Positions 1 through 8,064 of a stretch of DNA of 64,000 bases are shown here, piece by piece (the first letter of the stretch is position 1; each line of letters starts with the position of its first letter). The position numbers and the translations under genes are program-made. The notes under the pieces were generated by a model that saw nothing but the letters and a program-made list of their open reading frames with translations, made no database searches and was not told where the DNA came from. The DNA is from Devosia salina (GTDB lineage: Bacteria; Pseudomonadota; Alphaproteobacteria; Rhizobiales; Devosiaceae), in assembly GCF_019504385.1 (NCBI RefSeq), contig NZ_CP080590.1, positions 3,390,001-3,454,000 on the forward strand, in the 5' to 3' direction.

Positions 1-1186
1 CCGCAGTGCCGATCGGGACCCCAAGGGTCCGCACCAGGAGGAAGAAGCCCAACGACAGCACCACGGCCGGCACGGCGAGATAGGCGAAAGCGGGAATGCC
101 CAGCAGCGTCCGCCCGAGCGGGTGTCCAGTCGCGCTGCGCCCCAATGCCAGAAGCAGCGCCAGCACCAGGGTCAGGAGCGCCGAGGCCGTGCCGATGACG
201 ACGCTGGTTGCGGTCGCGCGCCAGAAGCCGGCCTGCCCGAGGACCCGCAGGAGCCCGCCGGCCAGCCCGTCATAGAGCACCGAAACCAGCGGCAGGGCGA
301 AGCCTACGCCGGCCAGCACCAGGACCAGCCATTGCAGCGCCCGCACGGCCCGGCGGTCGCGCCAGCGTGGCGGGGTCGAACGGGAGAGGGCCGACGGCAC
401 CGGGGTGAACACCGAGGCGAGAAGGATGACCACCGAACAGACCCCGATCTGGGTCAGGGCCAGCCGCACCGCCCCGACCAGGTCGAAATCGAGCCTTACG
501 GCGGTATAGATCGCCACTTCCAGCGTCTGGTTGGCCGGCCCACCGCCCAGCAGCAGCACGATGGGGAAGCTGGTGAAGGCCAGGAGGAAAATGATGGCCC
601 CAAGCCCCGGCAGGCTGCCGCGCAGCGCCGGCCAGTCGATGAGGGTGAAACGCTGCACCGCGCCAAGGGCAAGCGATTGCCCGACCTTGAGCCGGCTCTG
701 CGGGATAGCATCGAGCCGCGCCAAGAGGATGCGGGCGGCAAAGGCGCCGTCGAGCACCACATGGGCCAGCAATATGCCCGAAAGGCCATAGGCGGGGCTC
801 TCGAACTGGATGCCGAACAGCGCATTGGCGACCTGGTTGATCCAGCCATTGCGCCCCCAGATGGAGAGGAGCCCGAAGGCCACCACCATGCCCGGCGTCA
901 CAATGGCGGCGGCAAACAGGCCCACGACCAGGTCGCGCCCGGCGAAGCGCAGCCGGTTGAGCGCCCAGGCCACGGCGATGCCGACCGCGAGGGACAGCAC
1001 GGTTGTGAGGCCCGCCTGCAGCGCCGTCATCCGCAACAGATGCGCAATGTCGATGCGTGAACCACTCGCCGCATCCGTGGCCGCCGCCAGGATCGCCCAC
1101 AGCACCGCCGCGATCAGCGCCGCGATGACGAGCGTGAGGATCGCGGCCGACGCAATGCGGATGGGGCGGCGTGGCAGGGTCAGCAT
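1..1186 (-). CDS. thiP: Thiamine/TPP ABC transporter permease ThiP (partial, C-terminus beyond left edge)
   Basis: This is the inner-membrane permease of the ThiBPQ importer for thiamine and its phosphates. The frame starts at ATG 1186 and stays open to base 1, so about 395 N-terminal codons are present; ThiP is usually about 530 residues. A first membrane helix lies at roughly residues 10-35, followed by several hydrophobic segments. A permease EAA-type loop is visible around residues 155-185, and a second permease half begins near residue 290. It lies downstream of thiB on the same strand, with 151 bases between them that hold a palindromic repeat. thiQ is expected just outside the window. 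Identity rests on hydrophobic pattern and position after thiB. Confidence 0.85.
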   Translation of the reverse strand, partial: MLTLPRRPIRIASAAILTLVIAALIAAVLWAILAAATDAASGSRIDIAHLLRMTALQAGLTTVLSLAVGIAVAWALNRLRFAGRDLVVGLFAAAIVTPGMVVAFGLLSIWGRNGWINQVANALFGIQFESPAYGLSGILLAHVVLDGAFAARILLARLDAIPQSRLKVGQSLALGAVQRFTLIDWPALRGSLPGLGAIIFLLAFTSFPIVLLLGGGPANQTLEVAIYTAVRLDFDLVGAVRLALTQIGVCSVVILLASVFTPVPSALSRSTPPRWRDRRAVRALQWLVLVLAGVGFALPLVSVLYDGLAGGLLRVLGQAGFWRATATSVVIGTASALLTLVLALLLALGRSATGHPLGRTLLGIPAFAYLAVPAVVLSLGFFLLVRTLGVPIGTA

Positions 1187-1209
1187 GGTACTCGGCCCTG
1201 CCGCACACA

Positions 1210-1322
1210 CGATGCAACTCCCTCCCCCTCGCGGGGAGGGGAGGAGTGGGGGGTCGCACAAGCAGGTTGCTCGTGAAGCACCCCCACCCAACCTCCCCCC
1301 TCAAGGGGGAGGAGTTGCATCG
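1210..1322. repeat. Compound palindromic intergenic repeat (REP/MITE-like)
   Basis: The element begins CGATGCAACTC at 1210-1220 and ends with the exact reverse complement GAGTTGCATCG at 1312-1322. Inside are two C-run/G-run palindromes near 1221-1240 and 1291-1312. It fills the gap between thiB and thiP, so it would be transcribed and fold into a long hairpin. Similar C-rich/G-rich palindromes occur near 3265, 12725 and 26325 in this window. Confidence 0.7.
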
Positions 1323-1337
1323 AGCTTGCCACGGTCC

Positions 1338-2342
1338 CTACTGCACCGCCGCCAGCATTTCCTCGATCCAGGCCGAGGAATTGGCGGTGATTTCGGCTTC
1401 GTTGAGGCGCAGCGTCTTGTCCGGCTGCGGCAGGTCCGCGAAGGCCGGATCGAGATCGCCCCCCAGATCCACCACCGGGAACATCCAATTGGTGGTGGGG
1501 ATGACCTTCTGGCCTTCGACCGAGGTCAGATAGGCCAGGAAATCCCGCGCCAGGTCCTGATGCGGCGACGACTTGAGAATGCCGGCGACCTCGATCTGGG
1601 CAAAATGCCCCTCCTCGAACAGCGCCGCCTTGATGGTGTGATCACCCTCATCGAGGATGTGATAGGCCGGCGAGGTGGTGTAGGAGAGCACCATGTCCGC
1701 CTCGCCATCGAGGAACAGCGCATAGCTCTCGCTCCATTCGCGCGTGATGGTGAGGATATGCGGCTTGAGACCGGCCCAGATTTCCGGCGCACGATCGCCA
1801 TAGGCGGCCTTGACCCAGAGCAGCAGCCCCAGGCCCGGCGTGGCCGAACGCGGGTCCTGGATGGCGATCTTGACGTCCTCGGGCAGCGCAATCAGCTCCT
1901 CGAACGAGGCCGGCGGCGCGTCCATGCGGTCGGTGTCCCACATGAAGGCGAAATGCGAATAGTCGAACGGCACGAATTGCGCATCGGTCCATGCCGTCGG
2001 CAGGTCGAGATGATCGAGCTCAAGGCCATGATCGGCGAAGAGGCCGGTGTCGCGGGCTTCCCCGGCAATGGCGGTATCGAGCCCCAGGACGATATCGGCC
2101 TCGGTGCTTTCACCCTCGAGCTGCACCTTGCGCAACGTGCCGATGGACGAGTCGGCGGCCACCCAGTTGACGGTGCAGCCGCAAGTGGCTTCGAAGCCTT
2201 CCTTGAGGGGAACGCCTGGCCCCCATTCGGAGGCGAAGCCGTCATAGGTGTAGATGGTGAGGACGGGCTTGTCCTGAGCGATTGCGCTGCCGGACAATCC
2301 GGCAAGAAGGACCGCAAGCGCCAGCGAGGAGGATTTGACCAT
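1338..2342 (-). CDS. thiB: Thiamine ABC transporter substrate-binding protein ThiB
   Basis: This periplasmic protein captures thiamine, TMP or TPP and hands it to ThiP. It has 334 residues, the usual length for TIGR01254-type ThiB. The first 22 residues form a Sec signal peptide with a hydrophobic core and an Ala-x-Ala-type cleavage site before Gln23. The mature chain begins PVLTIYTYDGFASEWGPG, typical of ThiB, and carries the family-like segments TCGCTVNW (about residue 53) and VLGLDT (about 85). The ATG is preceded by AGGGAG. It is first in the thiBP(Q) operon and lies 81 bases downstream of a TPP riboswitch. Confidence 0.95.
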   Translation of the reverse strand: MVKSSSLALAVLLAGLSGSAIAQDKPVLTIYTYDGFASEWGPGVPLKEGFEATCGCTVNWVAADSSIGTLRKVQLEGESTEADIVLGLDTAIAGEARDTGLFADHGLELDHLDLPTAWTDAQFVPFDYSHFAFMWDTDRMDAPPASFEELIALPEDVKIAIQDPRSATPGLGLLLWVKAAYGDRAPEIWAGLKPHILTITREWSESYALFLDGEADMVLSYTTSPAYHILDEGDHTIKAALFEEGHFAQIEVAGILKSSPHQDLARDFLAYLTSVEGQKVIPTTNWMFPVVDLGGDLDPAFADLPQPDKTLRLNEAEITANSSAWIEEMLAAVQ

Positions 2343-2423
2343 GATGGTCTCCCTTCGTTTGGTGTGCGGTCATGGGTGAAGGGATGTGTCAATGGTATAG
2401 GACGCGCGAGGGCACCCTTGCCA

Positions 2424-2510
2424 TCTCGAACTTCCTCCGCCAGCATGACCTGGTTCAGGTTCTATGGGTAACTCTCAGCTCCGGCGGCAACCGGAACACC
2501 CCAGCGAGAC
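2424..2510 (-). promoter_or_regulatory. TPP riboswitch (THI element) upstream of thiB
   Basis: Read on the minus strand, the conserved THI-box pieces appear in order: GGGGTG, CTGAGAGTTACCC, GAACCTGAACCAGGTCATG and GCGGAGGAA. A closing P1 stem TCTCG (2505-2509) / CGAGA (2424-2428) is visible. It lies 81 bases before the thiB ATG. I see no strong terminator with a U-run between them, so control by hiding the ribosome binding site is more likely than attenuation, but that is inference. High TPP should switch thiamine import off. Confidence 0.93.
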
Positions 2511-2540
2511 GGTGCGGACCTTATTGAGAGTGAGCTGAGA

Positions 2541-3251
2541 GTGCAATCCCCCCTCCCTTCAAGCAGCAAGGTGCTGCTCAGTTTTGATCGGCCGCTGGCC
2601 ATAGTCGGCGGCGGCACGGTGGATTCCGCCCTGTTGCATGAGCTGGCGGCGCGCAATGTCGCGCTGATCGGCGCCGATGGCGGCGGCAACACCATTGGCG
2701 CCGCAGGCCTCGTGCCCGAGGCGATCCTGGGCGATCTTGATTCGATCGAAGATCGCGCCGGCTGGGAAACCCGCACCCGGGTCATCCACATTCCCGAGCA
2801 GATCACCACGGACTTTCAGAAGGCGCTCTATTCCACCTCGGCGCCGGTGACCCTGGCACTGGGCATGACCGGCAGGCGGCTCGACCACACCCTGGCGGCG
2901 CTCAGTGCCCTGCACGAAGTGGCGCAGCACCGGCGGGTCATCCTTGTCGACGAGACCGATGTGGCGCTGGCCGTATCCGGCCCCTTCGCCTTCGAGGCCG
3001 CGGCCCGGGAGCGGATTTCCGTCCATCCGCTGGTGCCGATTGTCTTCGAGCGCACCGAGGGCCTGTTCTATCCCATGGACGACCTGCTGCTCGATCCGGC
3101 AGGGCGGCTGGGCACGTCCAATGAGGGCCTTGGCGGGCACGTCGAGATCGTACCCCGGGATGACACGCCCTGGCTGCTGATCCTGGGACGGGAACGGTTG
3201 TGGGACCTGGTGGAGATGTGCCTGACGTCTGCGCCCTTACCCTCCGCATGA
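2541..3251 (+). CDS. thiN: Thiamine pyrophosphokinase
   Basis: The enzyme makes TPP by moving pyrophosphate from ATP to thiamine. Family motifs are present: an ADGGGN-type motif near residue 45 (GADGGGNTIGAAG), GDLDS near residue 66, and the TTDFQKAL segment near residue 93, which contributes the catalytic acidic and lysine residues. GMTGRRLDHTL follows at about 112. The 236-residue length fits. The GTG start at 2541 lies a few bases after a weak GAGAG; the first 20 residues are not conserved, so the true start could be slightly downstream. It is divergent from thiB, so uptake and activation of thiamine share one intergenic region. Confidence 0.9.
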   Translation: MQSPLPSSSKVLLSFDRPLAIVGGGTVDSALLHELAARNVALIGADGGGNTIGAAGLVPEAILGDLDSIEDRAGWETRTRVIHIPEQITTDFQKALYSTSAPVTLALGMTGRRLDHTLAALSALHEVAQHRRVILVDETDVALAVSGPFAFEAAARERISVHPLVPIVFERTEGLFYPMDDLLLDPAGRLGTSNEGLGGHVEIVPRDDTPWLLILGRERLWDLVEMCLTSAPLPSA

Positions 3252-3264
3252 AGGGAGCACGTGT

Positions 3265-3385
3265 AGCACCCCCACCCTTAGTCCCTCCCCACAAGGGGGA
3301 GGGAGACGATGAACATTGGCGCCACAGCCCTGCGCCTCCCTCCCCTCGATGGGGAGGGACAGAGGGTGGGGTGGGGCCGCAAGCA
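3265..3385. repeat. Palindromic C-run/G-run intergenic repeat
   Basis: Two palindromic C-rich/G-rich blocks lie between thiN and the convergent ABC exporter gene. One is CCCTCCCC-ACAA-GGGGGAGGG (about 3283-3303) and the other CCTCCCTCCCC-TCGAT-GGGGAGGGA (about 3336-3359). They are flanked by CACCCCCACCC and GGGTGGGGTGG. It belongs to the same family as the thiB-thiP element. Confidence 0.6.
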
Positions 3386-3423
3386 CAGTGGCCTAGCGTG
3401 TACGCCCTACAAAAATTGAGTTG

Positions 3424-5241
3424 CTAAACCGCCTCGGCCAGCCGGAATTGCAGCTTGGCGAGTTCGGCATAGCGGCCGCCCTTGGCCACGAGCTGGTCAT
3501 GGGTGCCCTTGTCGATGATCTCGCCGCCATCGAGCACGAGGATGGTATTGGCGTCCCGGATAGTGGCCAGGCGATGGGCGATGACCAGCGTGGTGCGGCC
3601 CTCCATCAGGTGCTCCAGCGCCAATTGCACCAGCCGCTCCGACTGCGCGTCGAGCGCCGAGGTCGCCTCGTCGAGCAGCAGGATGGGCGCGTTCTTGAGA
3701 ATGGCCCGGGCGATGGCGAGGCGCTGCTTCTGCCCGCCCGAGAGCATGACGCCGCGCTCGCCCACCACCGTGTCATAGCCCTTGGGGAGGTCGGCGACGA
3801 AGTCATCGACCAGCGCTGCCTTGGCGGCGGCGATCACCTCGTCCATGCCGGCATCGGGTTTGCCGAAGCGGATGTTCTCGGCAATGGTGCCGGCAAAGAT
3901 GATCGGCTCCTGCTCCACATAGGCGAAGCGCTGCCGGAGGTCGCTGAGCCGAACCTTGCGAATATCCACGCCATCGACCGAAATGGTGCCTGCATTGACA
4001 TCGTAGAAGCGCTGCAACAGCGACAGCGTCGTCGACTTGCCCGAGCCGGACGGCCCGACCAGCGCCACGGTCTCCCCCTTGCCGACCGAGAAGCTGACAT
4101 TGCTCAGGACATTGTCGCCGCCCTGCCCGCCATAGGAAAAGCTGACCTTGTCGAAGGTCACGGTGCCCAGCGGCGGCTCGGGCAGCGCCACGGGGACGGC
4201 CGGATCGACGATCTCCGCATCGGTATCGAGAATTTCGGTCAGCCGCTCGGTGGCGCCGGCCACGCTTTGCAGGTTCCCCAGCACTTCGGACACATTGGTC
4301 AGCGCCCCCGAGGCCATGAGGGCATAAACGAGGAACTGGGCCAATTGCCCCGCCGTGACCGAGCCCTCGAAGACCGAGCGGGCGCCCCACCAGACGAGGC
4401 CCACCAGCGAGGCCGTGCCCAGGAAGATGACCAGGCCCACCAGAAAGGCGCGGGCGCCCAGGCGCTTGACCTCGGCCCGATAGCTGGTCTCGCTGCTCAC
4501 ATTGTAGTGGACCGCCTGCACCTCTTCCTGGGTGAAGGATTTGACTGTGCGATTGGCCCCCAGCATTTCGGTGGCCATGGCCGACAGGTCCGCCAGCGCA
4601 TCCTGGGTCCGGCGCGACATGCCGCGCAGCCGCCGCGCATAGACCATGACCGGAATGAGAATGGCGGGCAGCGCCACGACCACGGCCAGCGTCAGCACGG
4701 GGCTGGTCAGGATCATCATGGCGAGCGCGCCAATGATGGTGACCATGGAGCGCAGGGCCAGCGAGAAGCTCGACCCCACGGCATTGCGGATCGACACGGT
4801 ATCGCCATTGAGGCGGCTGGTCAGTTCGCCCACCCGATGGGTGTCGAAATAGCGCGTTTCGAGGCGCAGCAGATGGGAAAACACCGCCTGGCGGAGATCG
4901 GCCACGACGCGCTCGCCAATGACCGAGATGAAATAGAAGCGGGCGCCGCTGGCCACGGCCATGATGGCGGCGATGCCGATGATCAGCCAGCCATATTGAC
5001 CCACCATATCGATATTCTGGGCCACGAAGCCCTCATCGATCGCGCCACCCAGAATGGCGGGAATGGCCAGCGAGGAAATGGCCGAGATCAGGAGGAACAG
5101 AATGGTCAGCGCCAGCCGCACCGGATAGCGCAGCAGGAACGGCAGCAGGCGCCGCAGGGGCTGGAGCTGCCGCGGCGCGGACTTGACTTCAGAAACGATC
5201 TTGTCGGGGTCCGATGCTGCCGAAACGGCCTGATCTGTCAT
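3424..5241 (-). CDS. ABC exporter half-transporter, MsbA/lipid A-exporter-like
   Basis: This 605-residue protein fuses a six-helix exporter domain (about residues 40-320) to an ATPase domain (about 355-600), so it should act as a homodimer in the inner membrane. Walker A GPSGSGKST is at 396-404, the LSGGQKQR signature at about 500-507, and Walker B ILLLDEATSALD at about 520-531, with the switch histidine in VIAHRL downstream. The architecture fits the MsbA/LmrA/multidrug group. Nothing nearby reveals the cargo; lipid or drug export are both possible. It is monocistronic and convergent with thiN. The hydrophilic first 25 residues are common in alphaproteobacterial members. Confidence 0.88.
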   Translation of the reverse strand: MTDQAVSAASDPDKIVSEVKSAPRQLQPLRRLLPFLLRYPVRLALTILFLLISAISSLAIPAILGGAIDEGFVAQNIDMVGQYGWLIIGIAAIMAVASGARFYFISVIGERVVADLRQAVFSHLLRLETRYFDTHRVGELTSRLNGDTVSIRNAVGSSFSLALRSMVTIIGALAMMILTSPVLTLAVVVALPAILIPVMVYARRLRGMSRRTQDALADLSAMATEMLGANRTVKSFTQEEVQAVHYNVSSETSYRAEVKRLGARAFLVGLVIFLGTASLVGLVWWGARSVFEGSVTAGQLAQFLVYALMASGALTNVSEVLGNLQSVAGATERLTEILDTDAEIVDPAVPVALPEPPLGTVTFDKVSFSYGGQGGDNVLSNVSFSVGKGETVALVGPSGSGKSTTLSLLQRFYDVNAGTISVDGVDIRKVRLSDLRQRFAYVEQEPIIFAGTIAENIRFGKPDAGMDEVIAAAKAALVDDFVADLPKGYDTVVGERGVMLSGGQKQRLAIARAILKNAPILLLDEATSALDAQSERLVQLALEHLMEGRTTLVIAHRLATIRDANTILVLDGGEIIDKGTHDQLVAKGGRYAELAKLQFRLAEAV

Positions 5242-5474
5242 TGTTGGAACACGCCGTAATTGCTGCGGGACCGGGCTCGACCGGCGACCGCCCCCATATA
5301 GGGGCTCACCCCAAAGCCCGCAACCGCGCTGGGTCGGGCAATATTGCCGCGCCAGTTCTTCACCGCAACGCGTTCCCGGCCCTTGCAGAACCCGATCTTC
5401 TGCTGTAACAAGCCGCCCAACACCAGATTGATGCTCTCCGGGCGCCGCGGCGCCCGTTTGATTTGAGGCAAGCG

Positions 5475-5696
5475 ATGAAGACCGATATCCACCCCGACTA
5501 CCACACCATCAACGTGGTCATGACCGACGGCACCACCTACCAGACCCGCTCGACCTGGGGCAAGGAAGGCGACACGCTGCAGCTCGACATCGACCCCAAG
5601 ACCCACCCCGCCTGGACCGGCGGCACGGGCCAGCTGATGGACCGCGGCGGCCGCGTCTCGCGCTTCAAGGAGCGCTTCAAGGGCCTCGGCATCTAA
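5475..5696 (+). CDS. rpmE: 50S ribosomal protein L31
   Basis: This small basic ribosomal protein has 73 residues, typical of L31. It begins MKTDIHPDYHTINVVMTDG and ends with a basic RFKERFKGLGI tail. There are no cysteines, so it is the zinc-free (C-minus) type that is usual in alphaproteobacteria. The ATG at 5475 is preferred because family members start MK.DIHP and GAGGCAAGCG precedes it; an in-frame start 12 bases upstream is less likely. A strong terminator follows at 5720. Confidence 0.97.
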   Translation: MKTDIHPDYHTINVVMTDGTTYQTRSTWGKEGDTLQLDIDPKTHPAWTGGTGQLMDRGGRVSRFKERFKGLGI

Positions 5697-5719
5697 GCCG
5701 ACCCGGTTTGAATTCATGC

Positions 5720-5750
5720 AAAGCCCGGCCATCGCGCCGGGCTTTGTCTT
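5720..5750 (+). terminator. Rho-independent terminator after rpmE
   Basis: A perfect 10-bp stem, AAAGCCCGGC (5720-5729) and GCCGGGCTTT (5736-5745), is followed by a short T-rich tail. It lies 24 bases after the rpmE stop and 16 before the next gene. Confidence 0.85.
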
Positions 5751-5765
5751 GCTTGGAGCCCGTTC

Positions 5766-6050
5766 ATGTTCATCCTGTCGCTCACCTATATCGTCCCGCT
5801 CGACCGGGTCGACGCGCATATCGGGCCGCATATGGATTGGGTCGCCAGGGGCTATGAGGCGGGCATTTTCCTCGCTTCGGGACGCAAGGAGCCGCGCACA
5901 GGTGGCGTCATCCTGGCACACGGGGACCGGCCATCGCTTGAGGCATTGGTCGCCACCGACCCCTTCGTGACCGCAGGCGCCGCGCAATACGAATTGACGG
6001 AAATCGTGCTCAGCCGCACCGCAGCCGGGCTCGAGGCGCTCAAAGGCTGA
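5766..6050 (+). CDS. YciI family protein
   Basis: This is a 94-residue ferredoxin-fold dimer protein of the YciI/YCII group. Visible features are the beta strand MFILSLTYI, a conserved-position HMDW near residue 22, FLASGRKEP in the middle and an acidic DPFVTAGAAQYE segment near residue 68 typical of the family. Members are poorly characterised and some have dehalogenase or hydrolase activity; nothing here identifies a substrate. It is followed after 3 bases by a YnfA gene, so the two are probably co-transcribed. Confidence 0.8.
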   Translation: MFILSLTYIVPLDRVDAHIGPHMDWVARGYEAGIFLASGRKEPRTGGVILAHGDRPSLEALVATDPFVTAGAAQYELTEIVLSRTAAGLEALKG

Positions 6051-6053
6051 CCC

Positions 6054-6374
6054 ATGGCGTTCCTGCTGTTTTTCGGCGCCGCCATTTTCGAGATCGGCGG
6101 CTGCTACCTGATCTGGCTGGCCATGCGCAATGGCCAGCCCTGGCTCTGGGTGCCCGCTGTGCTGGCCCTGGGCTTGTTCGGCTATCTGCTCTCGCTGGCC
6201 GGCACCGACAGCGCCGGCCGCGTCTTCGCCATCTATGGCGGTATCTATATCGTGACGTCCGTGGCCTTCACGACCGGCTTCGAGGGCATACGCCCGGATC
6301 GCTGGGACCTGTTCGGCGTGGGGCTGGCGCTGGCTGGGGCGGCCGTCATCTTTTTTGCGCCGCGCGGGGGCTGA
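6054..6374 (+). CDS. YnfA family (UPF0060) small membrane protein
   Basis: This 106-residue integral membrane protein has four predicted helices (about residues 2-22, 29-49, 58-76 and 84-103). It carries the family-like FEIGGCYLIW early motif and the closing RPDRWDLFGVGLALAGAAVIFFAPR segment. YnfA proteins resemble small multidrug resistance (SMR) transporters and are linked to efflux in some enterobacteria, but transport by this one is inference. It follows the YciI gene after a 3-base gap and is convergent with rcdA, whose stop is 3 bases away. Confidence 0.85.
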   Translation: MAFLLFFGAAIFEIGGCYLIWLAMRNGQPWLWVPAVLALGLFGYLLSLAGTDSAGRVFAIYGGIYIVTSVAFTTGFEGIRPDRWDLFGVGLALAGAAVIFFAPRGG

Positions 6375-6377
6375 CCC

Positions 6378-6899
6378 CTATTCGGCGCGGGCGAAGGCCG
6401 CCTTGAGGCGCGAAAGCTGGTCGGCCACGCCATTGGCCAGACCCGGCGTCACCGCCGGCAAATCGCCCTTTTCGAGCGCGTCCAGCTGCATCACCCTCTC
6501 GAACAGGCGGTCGCCCTTGTCGATGAAATCGCGCAGCGTCTGCGGCAGCTCCTCATAGCCCGGCCCGCCGCGCTGGCTGGGCGTGGCGGAAAACTTGACC
6601 TTTTCCTTTTCGGAGCGGGCGTTTTCGCGTGAAATCTCGCCCTCATTGACCGCCCGCTGCAGCAGCAGCCAGGAGGCCAGCTGCATCAGCCGCGTCGTCA
6701 GGCGCATGGATTCGGTGGCATAGAGGAAGCCGGCTTCGCGCGGTAGCACCCGGCTTTCGATGCGCCCTTCGGCGTCAAGATAGGCCGCCACCGCCTCGAT
6801 CAGGCCCATGCCCTCGCGATAGAGCGCGTCGAACCCGCCCGACGCCACAATGCGTGGACCAATCGCGATTGCCTGCCTGGTTTCGCCACTCTCAGCCAA
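6378..6899 (-). CDS. rcdA: RcdA/DUF1465 family protease adaptor
   Basis: This 173-residue DUF1465 protein is the family of Caulobacter RcdA. RcdA works with CpdR and PopA to deliver CtrA and other substrates to ClpXP during the cell cycle. Family-like segments are ALYREGMGLIEAVAAYLDAEG (20-40), YATESMRLTTRLMQLASWLL (60-79) and the ARSEKEKVKF region near residue 94. These are mostly helical, with a hydrophilic C-terminus. Conservation of the Caulobacter role is inference. The upstream gap holds a CtrA-type TTAA-N7-TTAA site, but a minus-strand terminator lies between that site and this gene. Confidence 0.82.
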   Translation of the reverse strand: MAESGETRQAIAIGPRIVASGGFDALYREGMGLIEAVAAYLDAEGRIESRVLPREAGFLYATESMRLTTRLMQLASWLLLQRAVNEGEISRENARSEKEKVKFSATPSQRGGPGYEELPQTLRDFIDKGDRLFERVMQLDALEKGDLPAVTPGLANGVADQLSRLKAAFARAE

Positions 6900-7009
6900 G
6901 GGGAACCCTCCGATCAGTCCATGCTAGCCCCAAGCGGGCACCGGGTCATCCGATGGGTTCCAGTATTGTTAATTTGTGATGCAAGCGAGGCCTGCCAAAC
7001 CATGGCCCG

Positions 7010-7120
7010 AAAAAGAAAAAGAGCCGCACGGATGCAGCTCTCGAAGTTAACAGGGAGGCGTCAAACAGAGGGAGAAACCACTCTGAAAAATCCAGAACAA
7101 ATCTGAATAACCAGACCTTA
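7010..7120 (-). ncRNA. Candidate minus-strand small RNA with its own terminator
   Basis: The 280-base gap between rcdA and the next gene has no convincing ORF and is less GC-rich than its neighbours. On the minus strand a hairpin at 7020-7041 (GAGC..GCTC outer stem, GCA/TGC inner stem, tetraloop) is followed directly by TTTTTCTTTTTC, a textbook intrinsic terminator. Upstream, about 95 bases away, are TTAA boxes and promoter-like A/T-rich sequence. The 3' end is well supported; the 5' end is a guess. The alternative is a terminator for the upstream 69-residue gene's transcript. Confidence 0.4.
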
Positions 7121-7131
7121 CCGCCCAAAGA

Positions 7132-7147
7132 TTAATTGGCTCTTAAC
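7132..7147. promoter_or_regulatory. CtrA-type box TTAA-N7-TTAAC
   Basis: TTAA at 7132-7135 and TTAAC at 7143-7147 are separated by exactly seven bases, the consensus spacing for the alphaproteobacterial cell-cycle regulator CtrA. Another TTAACC lies at 7161-7166 and a lone TTAAC at 7047. It could drive the candidate small RNA or, through read-through, rcdA, which CtrA activates in Caulobacter. Confidence 0.45.
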
Positions 7148-7179
7148 AGGAGTCGATTTCTTAACCCTGCCAATTGATT

Positions 7180-7389
7180 TCAGCGCAACCTTGCCTGTTG
7201 CCGGTCCAGCAAGGTACGACCCGTAAGCGTGATGATAGCGTCGTCGCCGATCACCTCCACCCAGCCCTTGGCATGCAGCGGCGCAATGGCCTGGCGCGGG
7301 GGCAGCGTTGCGCCATCGGCGAGCGCGCGCAGCGAGGCCACGTCTGTGGCCGTCACACCTTCGAGAATGAGATCGTCCTGTCGCACCAT
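7180..7389 (-). CDS. Hypothetical protein (69 aa)
   Basis: I do not recognise this small soluble protein. It begins MVRQDDLILEGVTATDV and ends with a basic LLDRQQARLR tail; the middle HAKGWVEV-TLTGRTLL could form a small winged-helix-like fold, but this is speculative. ATG 7389 is preferred because GGAGGAG lies about 9 bases upstream; a TTG six bases earlier is too close to that site. It lies just downstream of another small minus-strand gene and upstream of the CtrA-box region. Confidence 0.55.
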   Translation of the reverse strand: MVRQDDLILEGVTATDVASLRALADGATLPPRQAIAPLHAKGWVEVIGDDAIITLTGRTLLDRQQARLR

Positions 7390-7423
7390 TTCCAACTCCT
7401 CCGTGGACCGTAGCGAAATGGGA

Positions 7424-7660
7424 CTAGAACCGCCCCTTGTCCATAAGCCAAAGGTCGGATCGCTTCTGCCGCGCGGCCAGCAATTGCCGCATGAACACCT
7501 GCAGGGGCTCGGTGTGCCAGGCCCGCTCCAGGGCCGTCCGCGCAGGCTTGAGCATACGCACCGGAAGATCCTGCAGCGGCGCCCTCGCGCGTTCCGATTC
7601 CAGGAAATAGAGACCGCTCAGCGTCAACAGCAGGGCTACGCCCAAAAGATTCAAGTCCAT
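7424..7660 (-). CDS. Hypothetical small membrane-anchored protein (78 aa)
   Basis: An N-terminal hydrophobic helix (about residues 3-20, LNLLGVALLLTLSGLYFL) is followed by a basic cytoplasmic or periplasmic tail rich in Arg. The ATG has GGGGAG about 8 bases upstream, which supports translation. No family is recognised. It is on the same strand as, and 34 bases before, the 69-residue hypothetical gene, so they may form a two-gene operon. Confidence 0.55.
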   Translation of the reverse strand: MDLNLLGVALLLTLSGLYFLESERARAPLQDLPVRMLKPARTALERAWHTEPLQVFMRQLLAARQKRSDLWLMDKGRF

Positions 7661-7799
7661 TCCGCAACTCCCCTCGACAGCCAGGAAACGCTACCTGCCG
7701 GCCTCGGGAAAACGAACAATAACCGTCTGTTAACACTAACAGGCGTCGGAAGCTGGAACGCGCGGACTGGCGTTCGGTGCCATCACGAAAACCCCTGAA

Positions 7800-7982
7800 C
7801 TAGAATTTGAACGCGGCCTCGGCAGCCTTGCGCGAGTCGCCCTTGGCGGCAATGGCGGCCCGCAGCCGCGCGATCTCGCCCTCGAGCAGCGCGATCCGGT
7901 CTTCCAGTTCGGCAACCGAGAGGCTGTCGAGCCCCATGCCGACTTCATGACTCACCGGGCGCTTGCGCTCTTCCTCTTCCAT
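7800..7982 (-). CDS. DUF1192 family protein
   Basis: This is a 60-residue alphaproteobacterial DUF1192 protein: an acidic start MEEEERKRP, then LDSLSVAELEDRIALLEGEI, a leucine-heptad helix likely to form a coiled coil, and the closing AAEAAFKF. The family is commonly encoded beside quinone oxidoreductase genes, as here (qor is divergent). The longer upstream frame lacks family similarity and would overlap qor, so the internal ATG at 7982 is chosen. Function is unknown. Confidence 0.8.
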   Translation of the reverse strand: MEEEERKRPVSHEVGMGLDSLSVAELEDRIALLEGEIARLRAAIAAKGDSRKAAEAAFKF

Positions 7983-8064
7983 TGCTCTGCACTCCACTGT
8001 TCTTTGCAGGCGAGTGTAGCCCAGTGGCCTTGCCGGGCAAGCCGGCATGCGCGAGCATACTGTC

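Noticed and set aside
810..2471. Plus-strand open frame of about 553 codons across the thiamine region
   Set aside because: It spans the antisense of thiP, thiB and the riboswitch and has no protein-like motif.
3421..5259. Long plus-strand open frame (about 612 codons) opposite the ABC exporter
   Set aside because: It lies exactly antisense to a clear ABC transporter gene, is His/Gln/Arg-rich and has no motif; a by-product of high GC content.
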